DNA from: Chloroflexota bacterium
Lineage (GTDB): Bacteria; Chloroflexota; Dehalococcoidia; DSTF01; RBG-16-68-14
Direction of reading: 5' to 3'
Assembly (NCBI GenBank): GCA_022563135.1
Contig: JADFNZ010000018.1
Location: 1-17,816, forward strand
Length of the DNA stretch: 17,816 nucleotides
The notes below the pieces were generated by a model. The model had not been told where the DNA came from and searched no databases. It saw nothing but the letters and a program-made list of their open reading frames with translations. Both the position numbers and the translations under genes were made by a program. Positions 1 to 5,757 of this stretch are shown here, one piece after another. Numbering within the stretch: position 1 is the first letter of the stretch; every line of letters starts with the position of its first letter.

Positions 1-204
1 ATCCTCAGCCTTCCGGTCGAAGAGCGTCTCACCGTTGGCGGTCACTTCAAGGCGGCCCTCCCCAACGGGGATGATCGTGACGGGCGCATCGTCGCCGAAC
101 TCGTGCCAGATCTCGGTCGCCATCCAGGCGGCCAACGGCAAATAGCCTCAGACGACGCAGTAGCGAATCTCGATAGTGAGCTTGCCGTCGTAGCGGTCCT
201 GCAT
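1..204 (-). CDS. Rdx-family (SelW/SelT/SelH-like) selenoprotein, partial, in-frame UGA = Sec19
   Basis: The reading frame from the ATG at 204-202 is open to the window edge (68 codons) except for one TGA at 150-148. Read through as Sec, it gives RYCVVUGYLPLAAWM, the CxxU redox motif of the Rdx thioredoxin-like family (Cys16, Sec19). The sequence then continues with family features: an amphipathic helix ending WHEFG, a strand VTIIPV, and GRLEVTANGETLFDRK, which matches the end of SelW-type proteins. The start is supported by GGAGGG upstream. Family members are small thioredoxin-fold proteins of about 80-95 residues with a presumed thiol/selenol redox role and unknown substrate, so only the last codons are missing. 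It lies 45 bp downstream of the FAD oxidoreductase on the same strand, with its own -10-like element. A conventional caller would split or misframe it. Identity is confident; Sec incorporation is inferred, because no Sec machinery lies in the window. Confidence 0.85.
115..133 (-). promoter_or_regulatory. Candidate bacterial SECIS hairpin for Rdx selenoprotein
   Basis: On the minus strand, GGCCGCC (133-127), loop TGGAT (126-122) and GGCGACC (121-115) form a stem with six pairs and one C/A mismatch. The loop GG falls 26-27 nt from the U of the UGA codon. Bacterial SECIS elements lie immediately 3' of UGA, inside the coding region, and present a small apical loop with G residues to SelB at about this distance. 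Folded by eye only. Confidence 0.5.
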
Positions 205-238
205 CTGTGCCCTCCTTCACCGTCTCTGTCCTGCACCT

Positions 239-268
239 AGTATACGCGCTAATCGGCCTGCGGATCAG
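239..268 (-). promoter_or_regulatory. Likely promoter of the Rdx selenoprotein
   Basis: On the minus strand, TATACT (244-239) is a strong -10 match. CTGATC (268-263) lies 18 nt upstream as a weak -35. Transcription would start near 232, leaving a leader of about 28 nt that contains the GGAGGG ribosome-binding site. The promoter overlaps the 3' end of the upstream flavoprotein gene. Confidence 0.45.
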
Positions 269-1400
269 CCAGAAGCTCGCGCACGCGTGCTGCGATCGCC
301 AGGCTGGCCGTCATCCCCGGCGATTCTATGCCGCCGAGATGGACGTAGCCGCGGTCGTGCCAGATCAAGAAGTCGCTTGGCGGCTCGCCCTCGCTGTAGA
401 GCTTGGTCCGGTAGCCCACCTGGCCCGGCAGCAGGTCGTCCGCCGTCAGCCACGGCAGGTAGCGCCTTGCCGACTCGACGAACGCCTGGCGCCGGGTGTC
501 GTCCGAGCGATAGTCGAGCGGCGCGCCTTCGCGCAGCCACTCCGTGTCCGGGCCAAGGTGCACGCTGCCATCGACATCGAGGGTCACGTGCACGCCGAGA
601 CCGGAGCGGTCCTGGTGCGGCAGAGGGTAGATGAGGCGTCGCAATAGCTTGGCCTTCGCAGGCGTGACGACATCGTAGTAGCGACCCTTGTTCACGCTGA
701 CGCGAAAGCGCGGCGTCGCGTCGCTGCCATCGAGCGGATAGCCGAGCATCGCCGCGACGCGCGCGGCGGCCAGTCCGGCGCTGTTCACGAGGGCGCCCGC
801 CGCCAGAGTCGACTGCTCACCCGCTGGATCGCGGAAGGTGACGATCATACCGCCGCCGTCGCGCTCGAGCGCCGACACCTCGTGCTTGAACGCGATCATC
901 GCGCCGTTCGACCGGGCAACGCTGAGGTACGACCGCATCAGCCCTATCTGGTCGATGACGCCGGACGAACCGGAGTGGATCGCCGCGACGGCCCGGACAT
1001 CGGGCTCCAGCCGCGCTACCTCTTGTGCGTCGATAAGCCGCAGATCCGGCACGCCGTTCTCCTCTGCGGCCGTCTGGAGCTTCCGGAGCGCCGGGACTTC
1101 GTTCTCATCGACGGCGATGATCAGCTTCCCGATGCGCTCCGTCCGCACGCCATGCTCCTCCGCCCAGCGATAGAGCAGGCCGTTCCCCTCGATGCAGAGT
1201 CTCGTCTTCAGCCAGTCCGGCGGATAGTAGATGCCGGCATGGATGACGCCGCTGTTGTGCGAGCTGTTCTCTAGGCCGTAGCTCTCGCGGCGCTCAAGCA
1301 CGGCGACCCGCCGCGTCGCCGACAGCTCAACGGCCACCGCGAGCCCAACGACGCCCGCACCGATGATCGCAACGTCAACGTCCCGCGGCTGAGCTGCCAT
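249..1400 (-). CDS. FAD-dependent oxidoreductase, L-2-hydroxyglutarate oxidase-like (DAO fold)
   Basis: A 383-residue flavoprotein. The N-terminus has the FAD Rossmann motif VAIIGAGVVGLAVAVEL (about residues 9-25), ending in a beta-strand with acidic LERR. This is followed by SSHNSGVIHAGIYY, a hallmark of the LhgO/L2HGDH branch. Later features are LIYPLP, GLGVHVT, DGSVHLGPD and the C-terminal FAD-contact GGIESPGMTASLAIA, all in the family's usual order and length. The family oxidises L-2-hydroxyglutarate or related 2-hydroxy acids to 2-oxo acids, passing electrons to quinone or oxygen; the exact substrate here is inferred. The frame is open a further 49 codons upstream, but that extension is low-complexity and overlaps the divergent gene. 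I chose ATG 1400-1398, 7 nt after a TGG-TACAAT extended -10 element, implying a leaderless mRNA. Confidence 0.85.
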   Translation of the reverse strand: MAAQPRDVDVAIIGAGVVGLAVAVELSATRRVAVLERRESYGLENSSHNSGVIHAGIYYPPDWLKTRLCIEGNGLLYRWAEEHGVRTERIGKLIIAVDENEVPALRKLQTAAEENGVPDLRLIDAQEVARLEPDVRAVAAIHSGSSGVIDQIGLMRSYLSVARSNGAMIAFKHEVSALERDGGGMIVTFRDPAGEQSTLAAGALVNSAGLAAARVAAMLGYPLDGSDATPRFRVSVNKGRYYDVVTPAKAKLLRRLIYPLPHQDRSGLGVHVTLDVDGSVHLGPDTEWLREGAPLDYRSDDTRRQAFVESARRYLPWLTADDLLPGQVGYRTKLYSEGEPPSDFLIWHDRGYVHLGGIESPGMTASLAIAARVRELLADPQAD

Positions 1401-1404
1401 GCGC

Positions 1405-1456
1405 TGGATTGTACCACTCGCGAGCAGGCTGGGGCGCCCTACCCTTCTGGTACACT
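1405..1456. promoter_or_regulatory. Divergent pair of extended -10 promoters (both leaderless)
   Basis: The 64-bp gap between the flavoprotein and SRAP genes carries TGG-TACAAT on the minus strand (-10 at 1413-1408) and TGG-TACACT on the plus strand (-10 at 1451-1456). Each is an extended -10 element. They lie 7 and 8 nt from the respective ATG codons, so transcription should begin at or within a few bases of the start codon. The two elements form an inverted repeat (TGTACCA / TGGTACA). No Shine-Dalgarno is visible before either start. Confidence 0.55.
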
Positions 1457-1464
1457 GCCCCGTG

Positions 1465-2154
1465 ATGTGCGGCCGCTTTACCCTTACGGAACCGGCGGCT
1501 GAGGCGCTGGCGCAGGAGCTGGGCGTGCCGGTCGAGTCGCTCAGCAACTACCGGCCGCGCTATAACATCGCCCCCACCGACGATCACTGGATCGTGCGGA
1601 TGAAGTACGAAGAGCGGGAGCTCCTCCCGGCGCGCTGGGGGCTAGTCAACTCCTGGGCGAAGGACCGGAGCCGGGCGGCGCGGCAGATCAACGCTCGTTC
1701 GGAGACCGCGCACCAAACCCCGGCATTCAACAATGCATTCGCCCAGCGGCGCTGCGTGATACCTGCCGACGGCTTCTTCGAGTGGGTTGGCGCGAAGCAG
1801 GCGCGAAAGCCCGTCTGGTACCATCGGCCGGACGGCGGCCTTCTGCTCTTCGCTGGGCTCTACGAATCCTGGCAGCGCGAACCCGGCCAGTGGGAGCGCA
1901 CCTTCACGATCCTGACGACCGAGGCGAACCAGGTCGTCGCGGACGTCCACGACCGGATGCCGGTCATCCTGCCGGATGAGCGCGTCGACGCGTGGCTCTA
2001 TCAGAGTCGCGAGGACCTTGAGGAGCTACGGTCGCTCCTCGCCCCGGCACCGGACGAGCTGCTCATCGCCACGTACGTCTCGCCCCGCGCGAACAGCGTG
2101 AAGAACGACGACCCGGGCATTTTGGAGGAGGCAGCCCAGCCAGAGCTGGCCTGA
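1465..2154 (+). CDS. SRAP-domain protein (HMCES/YedK-type abasic-site sensor)
   Basis: A 229-residue protein, the normal size for YedK-like proteins. The start is fixed by biology: Met is removed so that Cys2 of MCGRFTL becomes the N-terminal nucleophile, so ATG 1465 must be used although the frame is open further upstream. Visible active-site residues are Cys2, Asn76 (QINARSET), Glu106 (ADGFFEW) and His162 (VHDRMPVIL), at nearly the spacing of E. coli YedK (C2, N75, E105, H160). The family forms a thiazolidine DNA-protein crosslink with abasic sites in single-stranded DNA, protecting replication forks. Here it begins a two-gene unit with the DUF2277 gene 7 bp downstream. Its promoter is a TGG-TACACT element 8 nt before the ATG, so the message is probably leaderless. 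Confidence 0.93.
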   Translation: MCGRFTLTEPAAEALAQELGVPVESLSNYRPRYNIAPTDDHWIVRMKYEERELLPARWGLVNSWAKDRSRAARQINARSETAHQTPAFNNAFAQRRCVIPADGFFEWVGAKQARKPVWYHRPDGGLLLFAGLYESWQREPGQWERTFTILTTEANQVVADVHDRMPVILPDERVDAWLYQSREDLEELRSLLAPAPDELLIATYVSPRANSVKNDDPGILEEAAQPELA

Positions 2155-2161
2155 TCGCGCT

Positions 2162-2374
2162 ATGTGCAGAAGTATTAAGACGCTACGCCGAACCGGAGAC
2201 CCAGCTACGGACGAAGAGATCCGCGCCGCCGCGCTCCAGTTCGTTCGGAAGGTGAGTGGCTATCGCACGCCATCCCGCGCGAACGAGAAGGCGTTCGACG
2301 CCGCGGTCGAGAAGGTCAGCCGCGCGTCACGGCACCTCCTCGACTCGCTGGTGACACCGCCTCGCGATCGCTAG
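2162..2374 (+). CDS. DUF2277 family small protein
   Basis: A 70-residue protein beginning MCRSIKTLRRTGDPATDEEI, with AALQFVRKVSGYRTPSRANE and a C-terminal helix ending RHLLDSL. This is the full, highly conserved pattern of DUF2277, a small family of unknown function found widely in Actinobacteria, Chloroflexota and Proteobacteria. The conserved Cys2 and the basic surface are seen, but no catalytic assignment is possible. It follows the SRAP gene by 7 bp and is probably co-transcribed. Its stop codon TAG overlaps the stop of the convergent lipoprotein gene in a shared CTAG (2371-2374). No strong Shine-Dalgarno precedes it, which fits translational coupling to the upstream gene. Confidence 0.92.
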   Translation: MCRSIKTLRRTGDPATDEEIRAAALQFVRKVSGYRTPSRANEKAFDAAVEKVSRASRHLLDSLVTPPRDR

Positions 2375-3606
2375 GACTGCGTCAGATAGACGATTAAGCC
2401 ATCGAGCGGCGCGCTGGACGTCACCTCGAAGAATGAGAGGTGCGGCATTCCCGCCCCGTCCAGCGCCAGCGAGACGAGCTGGCCGAGCGCCCGGTCGCCC
2501 GCAGTAACGATCTCCTCGACCTCCCAGCCTGCGTCTGTGCGCGTCGCGTAGCGAATGACGCTCTTGTCCGAGAAGGCCACGTGCGGCACGCCCTGGGCAT
2601 CGAGCGCGAGCGAGCTGTTGCGTCGCGTGCCGAGCATGCCCTGCTCGACCTCGTCCAGCGTACCGACCTGTTCGACCGTCCAGGCATCGCCGTCACGTAC
2701 GGCGTAGAGGACGCGTCCGCTGGAGCCGCCTAGGTCATCGTAGAACGAGATGTGGGGCCGGCCCGCGGCGTCGAACGCGAGCGACGAAAACTTGCCCACA
2801 TCGCCGTCCGATACGACCGTCTCGATGGTCCACGAGGCGCCGTCGAAGCTCGCGAAGACGAGGTCGCCGTCGCGGTCGTTGTAGTAGGAGATCGCGGGCA
2901 GGCCGTCCGGGCTCACCGCGAGGCTGACGTTGAACTCGTACTGGATCGGGCCGCTGCCGATGGCCGTGATCGTCCACGTGCCGTCGCGCAGCTCGTAGTA
3001 CTCCACGCCGTCCGTCCTGTTAAACTGCGCCGGATCGACACCGGCCGCGCGAACCACGCCGTCGGCCCCAATAGCGATCGTGCTGTCCCAGCCGTCGTGG
3101 CCGTCGTCTTCGGCCGCGGCGATCGCCCACTGGCTACCATCGCGGAGAGCATAGGTAAGGTCGCCGAGCGCCTGATCAAAGTTGTCCGCCTGGTGGTCGT
3201 GATATACGACGTTCGGCCGGCCCAGCGGGTCGAAGGCGAGGCCGATCGGGCCGTAGAAGTAGCCTTCGACAAACTTGTCGGGCGACCACCCATTGGCCGC
3301 GGCGGCAAACGCGACGAAGCCCTCGCCGATGTCCTCCAGCAGGTACACGATTGCGGGCGAACCGCTCGCATCCAGAGCGAGGTCAGGCTTTGTGCCGGGG
3401 CCGATCAGCGTCGCGACCCAGCCGGCGGTGGTTGAGGCTGAGAGCGCCGGGAGATCGGGCGCTCCGACGGCCCCGCCGTTGTCCTCCGTTGCGTCCGGGG
3501 GACCGCCGGCCCCGCCTGAGCCTTCGCCGTTGTCGGACGAGCAGGCTACGGCGGCAATGGCGGCGATAGCGATCACTGCGAAGAGCAGCGGCAATGGACG
3601 GCGCAT
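2371..3606 (-). CDS. Lipoprotein with seven propeller-like repeats
   Basis: A 411-residue protein with a lipoprotein signal peptide: MRRP, a hydrophobic core, and lipobox AVAC with Cys22. A Gly/Asp/Glu-rich linker to about residue 50 follows. The rest is about seven imperfect repeats of roughly 45-55 residues. Each has a Trp near its start (GW, QW, TW, SW, AW) and most have a block of the type SLAxDxxGxPHxSFxD (for example SSLAFDAAGRPHISFYDD). Seven such units suggest one closed seven-bladed beta-propeller anchored at the outer face of the membrane. No catalytic residues stand out; ligand or polymer binding is possible but unproven. The start has GGAGGG 7 nt upstream. A CRP/FNR-like dyad lies in the upstream gap shared with the divergent mini-protein. 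Confidence 0.8.
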   Translation of the reverse strand: MRRPLPLLFAVIAIAAIAAVACSSDNGEGSGGAGGPPDATEDNGGAVGAPDLPALSASTTAGWVATLIGPGTKPDLALDASGSPAIVYLLEDIGEGFVAFAAAANGWSPDKFVEGYFYGPIGLAFDPLGRPNVVYHDHQADNFDQALGDLTYALRDGSQWAIAAAEDDGHDGWDSTIAIGADGVVRAAGVDPAQFNRTDGVEYYELRDGTWTITAIGSGPIQYEFNVSLAVSPDGLPAISYYNDRDGDLVFASFDGASWTIETVVSDGDVGKFSSLAFDAAGRPHISFYDDLGGSSGRVLYAVRDGDAWTVEQVGTLDEVEQGMLGTRRNSSLALDAQGVPHVAFSDKSVIRYATRTDAGWEVEEIVTAGDRALGQLVSLALDGAGMPHLSFFEVTSSAPLDGLIVYLTQS

Positions 3607-3691
3607 GGTGGTTCCCTCCAGATTTCGATCCCGCCGGTCATTCGGCGAGGACTATCACGCTCCAGTCTGCCCGTTTCGCGTCTTCAGGAAC

Positions 3692-3705
3692 GTGATATCG
3701 ATCAC
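3692..3705. promoter_or_regulatory. CRP/FNR-like dyad GTGA-N6-TCAC
   Basis: GTGA (3692-3695), six bases, TCAC (3702-3705) form the core of the CRP/FNR superfamily recognition dyad. It sits in the 148-bp divergent gap between the lipoprotein and small membrane protein genes, about 86 bp from one start and 50-60 bp from the other, so it could control either. One site seen by eye; moderate chance of coincidence. Confidence 0.35.
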
Positions 3706-3754
3706 CAAACAGGCGTGAGCAGGAACACGGATTCGCTCGCCCGCCAGTCGTACC

Positions 3755-3958
3755 ATGCGAGAGATGGCAGAGCGGACTGAGCTTGCGCGATGGGTTCGCT
3801 CGCTCCTCTGGGGAGCGGCGATCATGGCGCTGATCCTCGCGATCGCGGTGCCCGGGAACTTCGCGATCGGCCGGGTGATCCACTGGGAGATCGTCACCGT
3901 GCTCGGTCTTTTCGGACTGGCGGCGTTCACGCTGATGAAACGCTTCGACAAGATCTAA
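3755..3958 (+). CDS. Small two-TM membrane protein
   Basis: A 67-residue protein (64 if the second ATG at 3764 is used). A short charged N-terminus (MAERTELARWVRS) is followed by two hydrophobic segments, LLWGAAIMALILAIAVPG (about residues 17-34) and WEIVTVLGLFGLAAFTLM (about 44-61), and a basic tail KRFDKI. No family recognised. It is transcribed away from the lipoprotein gene across a CRP/FNR-like dyad. A TACCAT hexamer at 3751-3756 is 7 nt before ATG 3764, the same geometry as the other leaderless starts here, so 3764 may be the true start. Predominantly G/C third positions and two clean TM segments argue that it is real; overlapping minus-strand frames look like shadows. Confidence 0.6.
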   Translation: MREMAERTELARWVRSLLWGAAIMALILAIAVPGNFAIGRVIHWEIVTVLGLFGLAAFTLMKRFDKI

Positions 3959-3992
3959 ACAGCACGTACAAGCGTCTGGCCACGCGAGCGCC

Positions 3993-4022
3993 TTGACGGC
4001 CTCTGGCCTGCCGTAGTAGAAT
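3993..4022 (+). promoter_or_regulatory. Sigma-70-type promoter of the leader ORF/rsgA unit
   Basis: TTGACG (3993-3998), an 18-nt spacer, then TAGAAT (4017-4022). This is among the better -35/-10 pairs in the window. Predicted start near 4029, giving a short leader with GGAAGGAGGG just before the 20-codon ORF. Confidence 0.6.
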
Positions 4023-4057
4023 CTCGCATCAATAGCAACGGAAGGAGGGCCCGAGCA

Positions 4058-4120
4058 ATGTCCAAAATAAACACCGTCCTTGTTCTCGTGTACCTGCGTT
4101 CCAGGGCCTTCATGCCGTAG
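4058..4120 (+). CDS. 20-residue leader peptide ORF upstream of rsgA
   Basis: ATG 4058 to TAG 4120 encodes MSKINTVLVLVYLRSRAFMP. The ORF has an excellent ribosome-binding site (GGAAGGAGGG about 8 nt before ATG), its own sigma-70-like promoter, and a strong intrinsic terminator starting 20 nt after its stop. Seven of 20 residues are Ile, Val or Leu, mostly in the run VLVLV; the end has RSR followed by a C-terminal Pro. Short hydrophobic peptides of this kind act as attenuation leaders: actinobacterial ilvB leaders are similarly rich in branched-chain codons, and arrest peptides of some antibiotic-resistance genes carry an R-x-R motif. By eye, the ribosome-binding region GAAGG...CCC can pair with GGGCCTTC (4104-4111), giving a possible pause hairpin. 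It is too short for normal gene callers. A free-standing micropeptide is the alternative. Confidence 0.6.
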   Translation: MSKINTVLVLVYLRSRAFMP

Positions 4121-4133
4121 GAGCCGACGCTCC
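4120..4133 (+). promoter_or_regulatory. Small hairpin overlapping the leader ORF stop
   Basis: GGAGC (4120-4124), loop CGAC, GCTCC (4129-4133) is a perfect 5-bp stem beginning at the last base of the leader ORF stop codon. It lies between the leader and the terminator and may be part of the folding switch. Seen by eye; not energetically evaluated. Confidence 0.35.
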
Positions 4134-4140
4134 CATGCTG

Positions 4141-4171
4141 AACGGCCGGGAACGCCCGGCCGTTTTCATTT
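4141..4171 (+). terminator. Intrinsic terminator between leader ORF and rsgA (attenuator candidate)
   Basis: AACGGCCGGG (4141-4150), loop AACG, CCCGGCCGTT (4155-4164) is a perfect 10-bp GC-rich stem followed by TTCATTT. It lies only about 20 nt before the rsgA start, leaving no room for another promoter. rsgA transcription from the upstream promoter must therefore read through it. An imperfect competing pairing of the 5' arm with CCAGGGCC (4101-4108) is possible. Confidence 0.75.
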
Positions 4172-4191
4172 GTCCAGCGTGAGGAGCTAAC

Positions 4192-5364
4192 ATGCCCAAC
4201 GAGCCCACCACTCGCCAGATACGCGCCCTGCGAAAGGGGCAGGCGAAAGGAGAGCAACACCGCCAGCTCAAAGAACGAAGGCGGCAAGGTCTAGACGGGC
4301 GCGACCGGCTTCGCGGTCCTCCGCGCCGTAACGACTGGGGCGACGACTACCTCAAAGACCAATTCGAGCGGATGCGACGCCCCAGGCCGCGACCGTTACG
4401 AGTATCCCCGCCCGGAGAGGCTGCGGCTGACCCTGACACCGAAGCGACGGGCACCGTGATCCAGGTGCGCTCGGGCGACTCGCTGGTCGCCTGGCAGGGC
4501 GCAACGATCAGGGCTACCCTGCCGCCCGGGCAGCAAGCGCTCGAGGCCAACGACCGCAGCCCGCTGGCCGTCGGAGATCGGGTGCTGCTGGAGCCCGCCG
4601 GCACTGGCGTGGCCAGGATCGTCGCGGTCCTGTCGCGCCGCTCCGCGCTCCGCCGCGATGTCTTCGATCGGAGCCGCCACCCTTCGTCGAGCAGAGCCCA
4701 GGTGCTCGCCGCAAACATCGATCAGGTCATCGTCGTCTGCTCGCCCAAGGAGCCGCCGTTCCGCCCAAAGCTCATCGACCGCTATCTCGTCGCGGCCTCG
4801 CGGGATTCGCTGGAGACGGTGGTCTGCCTCAACAAGTGCGACCTCGGCGTCCCCGACGACGTGCGCGCCGATCTGGAGGGATACGCTCGACTGGGCGTGC
4901 GCTCGATACGCTCCAGCGCGATCAACGGCGCAGGACTCGACGACCTCCGCGGCTGCCTGCGGGGGAAGATCTCCATCTTCACCGGCCACTCCGGCGTCGG
5001 CAAGAGCTCACTCCTCAACTCGCTCGAGCCCGGCCTCGCGCTCAACGTTGCGGAGGTGACACAGGCTACCGCCGGGCAGGGCAAGGGGCGACACACCACC
5101 GCGTCGGCACGTCTCATCCCGCTTTCGCTGCCTGACACGTTCGTCGTCGACTCGCCGGGCATTCGCGCCTTCGGCGTTCGCGGCATCCGCGCGGACGAAC
5201 TAGCGGCGCACTTCTCGGACATCGCGGCGCTCGCCCGCGCCTGCCCCTTCCGCGACTGCCTCCATCGTGGAGAGCCGGGCTGCGCGGTCGCGGCAGAGGC
5301 GCAGCATGATCCGTTCCTGCATCGACGGCTTGAGTCCTACCGCAGCTTGCTGGCGGAGCTATAG
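4192..5364 (+). CDS. rsgA: Ribosome small-subunit-dependent GTPase RsgA
   Basis: A 390-residue circularly permuted GTPase. Order: a long, very basic N-terminal extension (residues 1-70, rich in Arg and Lys); an OB-fold (about 85-150, GTVIQVRSGD...GDRVLLEP); G4 NKCD (214-217); G5-like SSAING; G1/P-loop GHSGVGKS (265-272); the switch region with GRHTT; G3 DSPG (320-323); and a C-terminal zinc-binding motif (Cys351, Cys356, His358, Cys364 in CPFRDCLHRGEPGC). G4 before G1 is diagnostic of RsgA. The protein binds the 30S subunit and uses GTP hydrolysis in late 16S rRNA maturation. The start has AGGAG at a good distance. It is somewhat longer than typical (about 300-350 residues) because of the basic extension. 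Expression appears to be controlled by the upstream leader ORF and terminator. Confidence 0.95.
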   Translation: MPNEPTTRQIRALRKGQAKGEQHRQLKERRRQGLDGRDRLRGPPRRNDWGDDYLKDQFERMRRPRPRPLRVSPPGEAAADPDTEATGTVIQVRSGDSLVAWQGATIRATLPPGQQALEANDRSPLAVGDRVLLEPAGTGVARIVAVLSRRSALRRDVFDRSRHPSSSRAQVLAANIDQVIVVCSPKEPPFRPKLIDRYLVAASRDSLETVVCLNKCDLGVPDDVRADLEGYARLGVRSIRSSAINGAGLDDLRGCLRGKISIFTGHSGVGKSSLLNSLEPGLALNVAEVTQATAGQGKGRHTTASARLIPLSLPDTFVVDSPGIRAFGVRGIRADELAAHFSDIAALARACPFRDCLHRGEPGCAVAAEAQHDPFLHRRLESYRSLLAEL

Positions 5365-5444
5365 AATCGTGGGGCAGATCACACACGCGGCGTTTTAAAT
5401 CCGCTATGGTGAGGCGAACAGCGTAGACTTCAGGAGGCCGAATT

Positions 5445-5756
5445 GTGCAGATTAGCGTCACACCAGCCGCGGTCGAACTCCTGAAAGATCGGGGTGGAGT
5501 CCTGGCCCTAGACTTCATCCCACCGCTCACCTGACGCGGTACTGCGGAGGTGTCGGTCGACACCTACCTGAAGCGCAAAAACCTCTCCCTCTACCGCCCG
5601 CTAGAGTTCAAAGGCGTCAAGCTGCTCATCGCGCCCTCGCTCGCCAATTGGGCCGAGGCCGTGCAGCTGGACGTCAAGCAGTTCCTGATCTGGAAGTCGT
5701 TCAACGTTGCGGCGATTCCCAACGAGCACCAGCACGGAGCGAGCTGCCGGCATTAG
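5445..5756 (+). CDS. HesB-like / CC-Se motif selenoprotein, in-frame UGA = Sec30
   Basis: From GTG 5445, with AGGAGG 7 nt upstream, the frame reads 103 residues through a single TGA at 5532-5534. The protein begins MQISVTPAAVELLKDRGG, the N-terminus of HesB/IscA-like domains, followed by VLALDFIPPLTURG. The C-terminal half (LEFKGVKLLIAPSL, then LDVKQFLIWKSFNV) continues the same small beta-rich domain. This resembles the HesB-like selenoprotein family annotated as CC/Se motif (seleno)proteins, in which Sec or Cys sits just before a conserved Cys. Here the following residue is Arg (codon CGC), so the partner Cys is lost. Role is unknown, probably redox or metal-related. A near-ideal SECIS-like hairpin follows the UGA. 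It lies 80 bp after rsgA and ends 1 bp from the convergent amidase. The downstream GTG 5550 is the start an ordinary caller would choose. Confidence 0.8.
5548..5565 (+). promoter_or_regulatory. Bacterial SECIS-like hairpin of the HesB-like selenoprotein
   Basis: AGGTGTC (5548-5554), loop GGTC (5555-5558), GACACCT (5559-5565) is a perfect 7-bp stem. The loop GG begins 23 nt after the U of the UGA. The E. coli fdhF SECIS also has GGUC in its apical loop, at about the same distance from its UGA. The position is inside the coding region, as expected for a bacterial SECIS. Confidence 0.7.
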
Positions 5757-5757
5757 C

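Noticed and set aside
207..647. Plus-strand ORF of 146 codons opposite the flavoprotein gene
   Set aside because: Arg/Ala/Val-rich antisense shadow of a well-recognised gene; no domain, no ribosome-binding site.
2752..3435. 227-codon plus-strand ORF antisense to the lipoprotein
   Set aside because: Composition is typical of a GC-rich antisense frame and the sense strand has a signal peptide and repeats.
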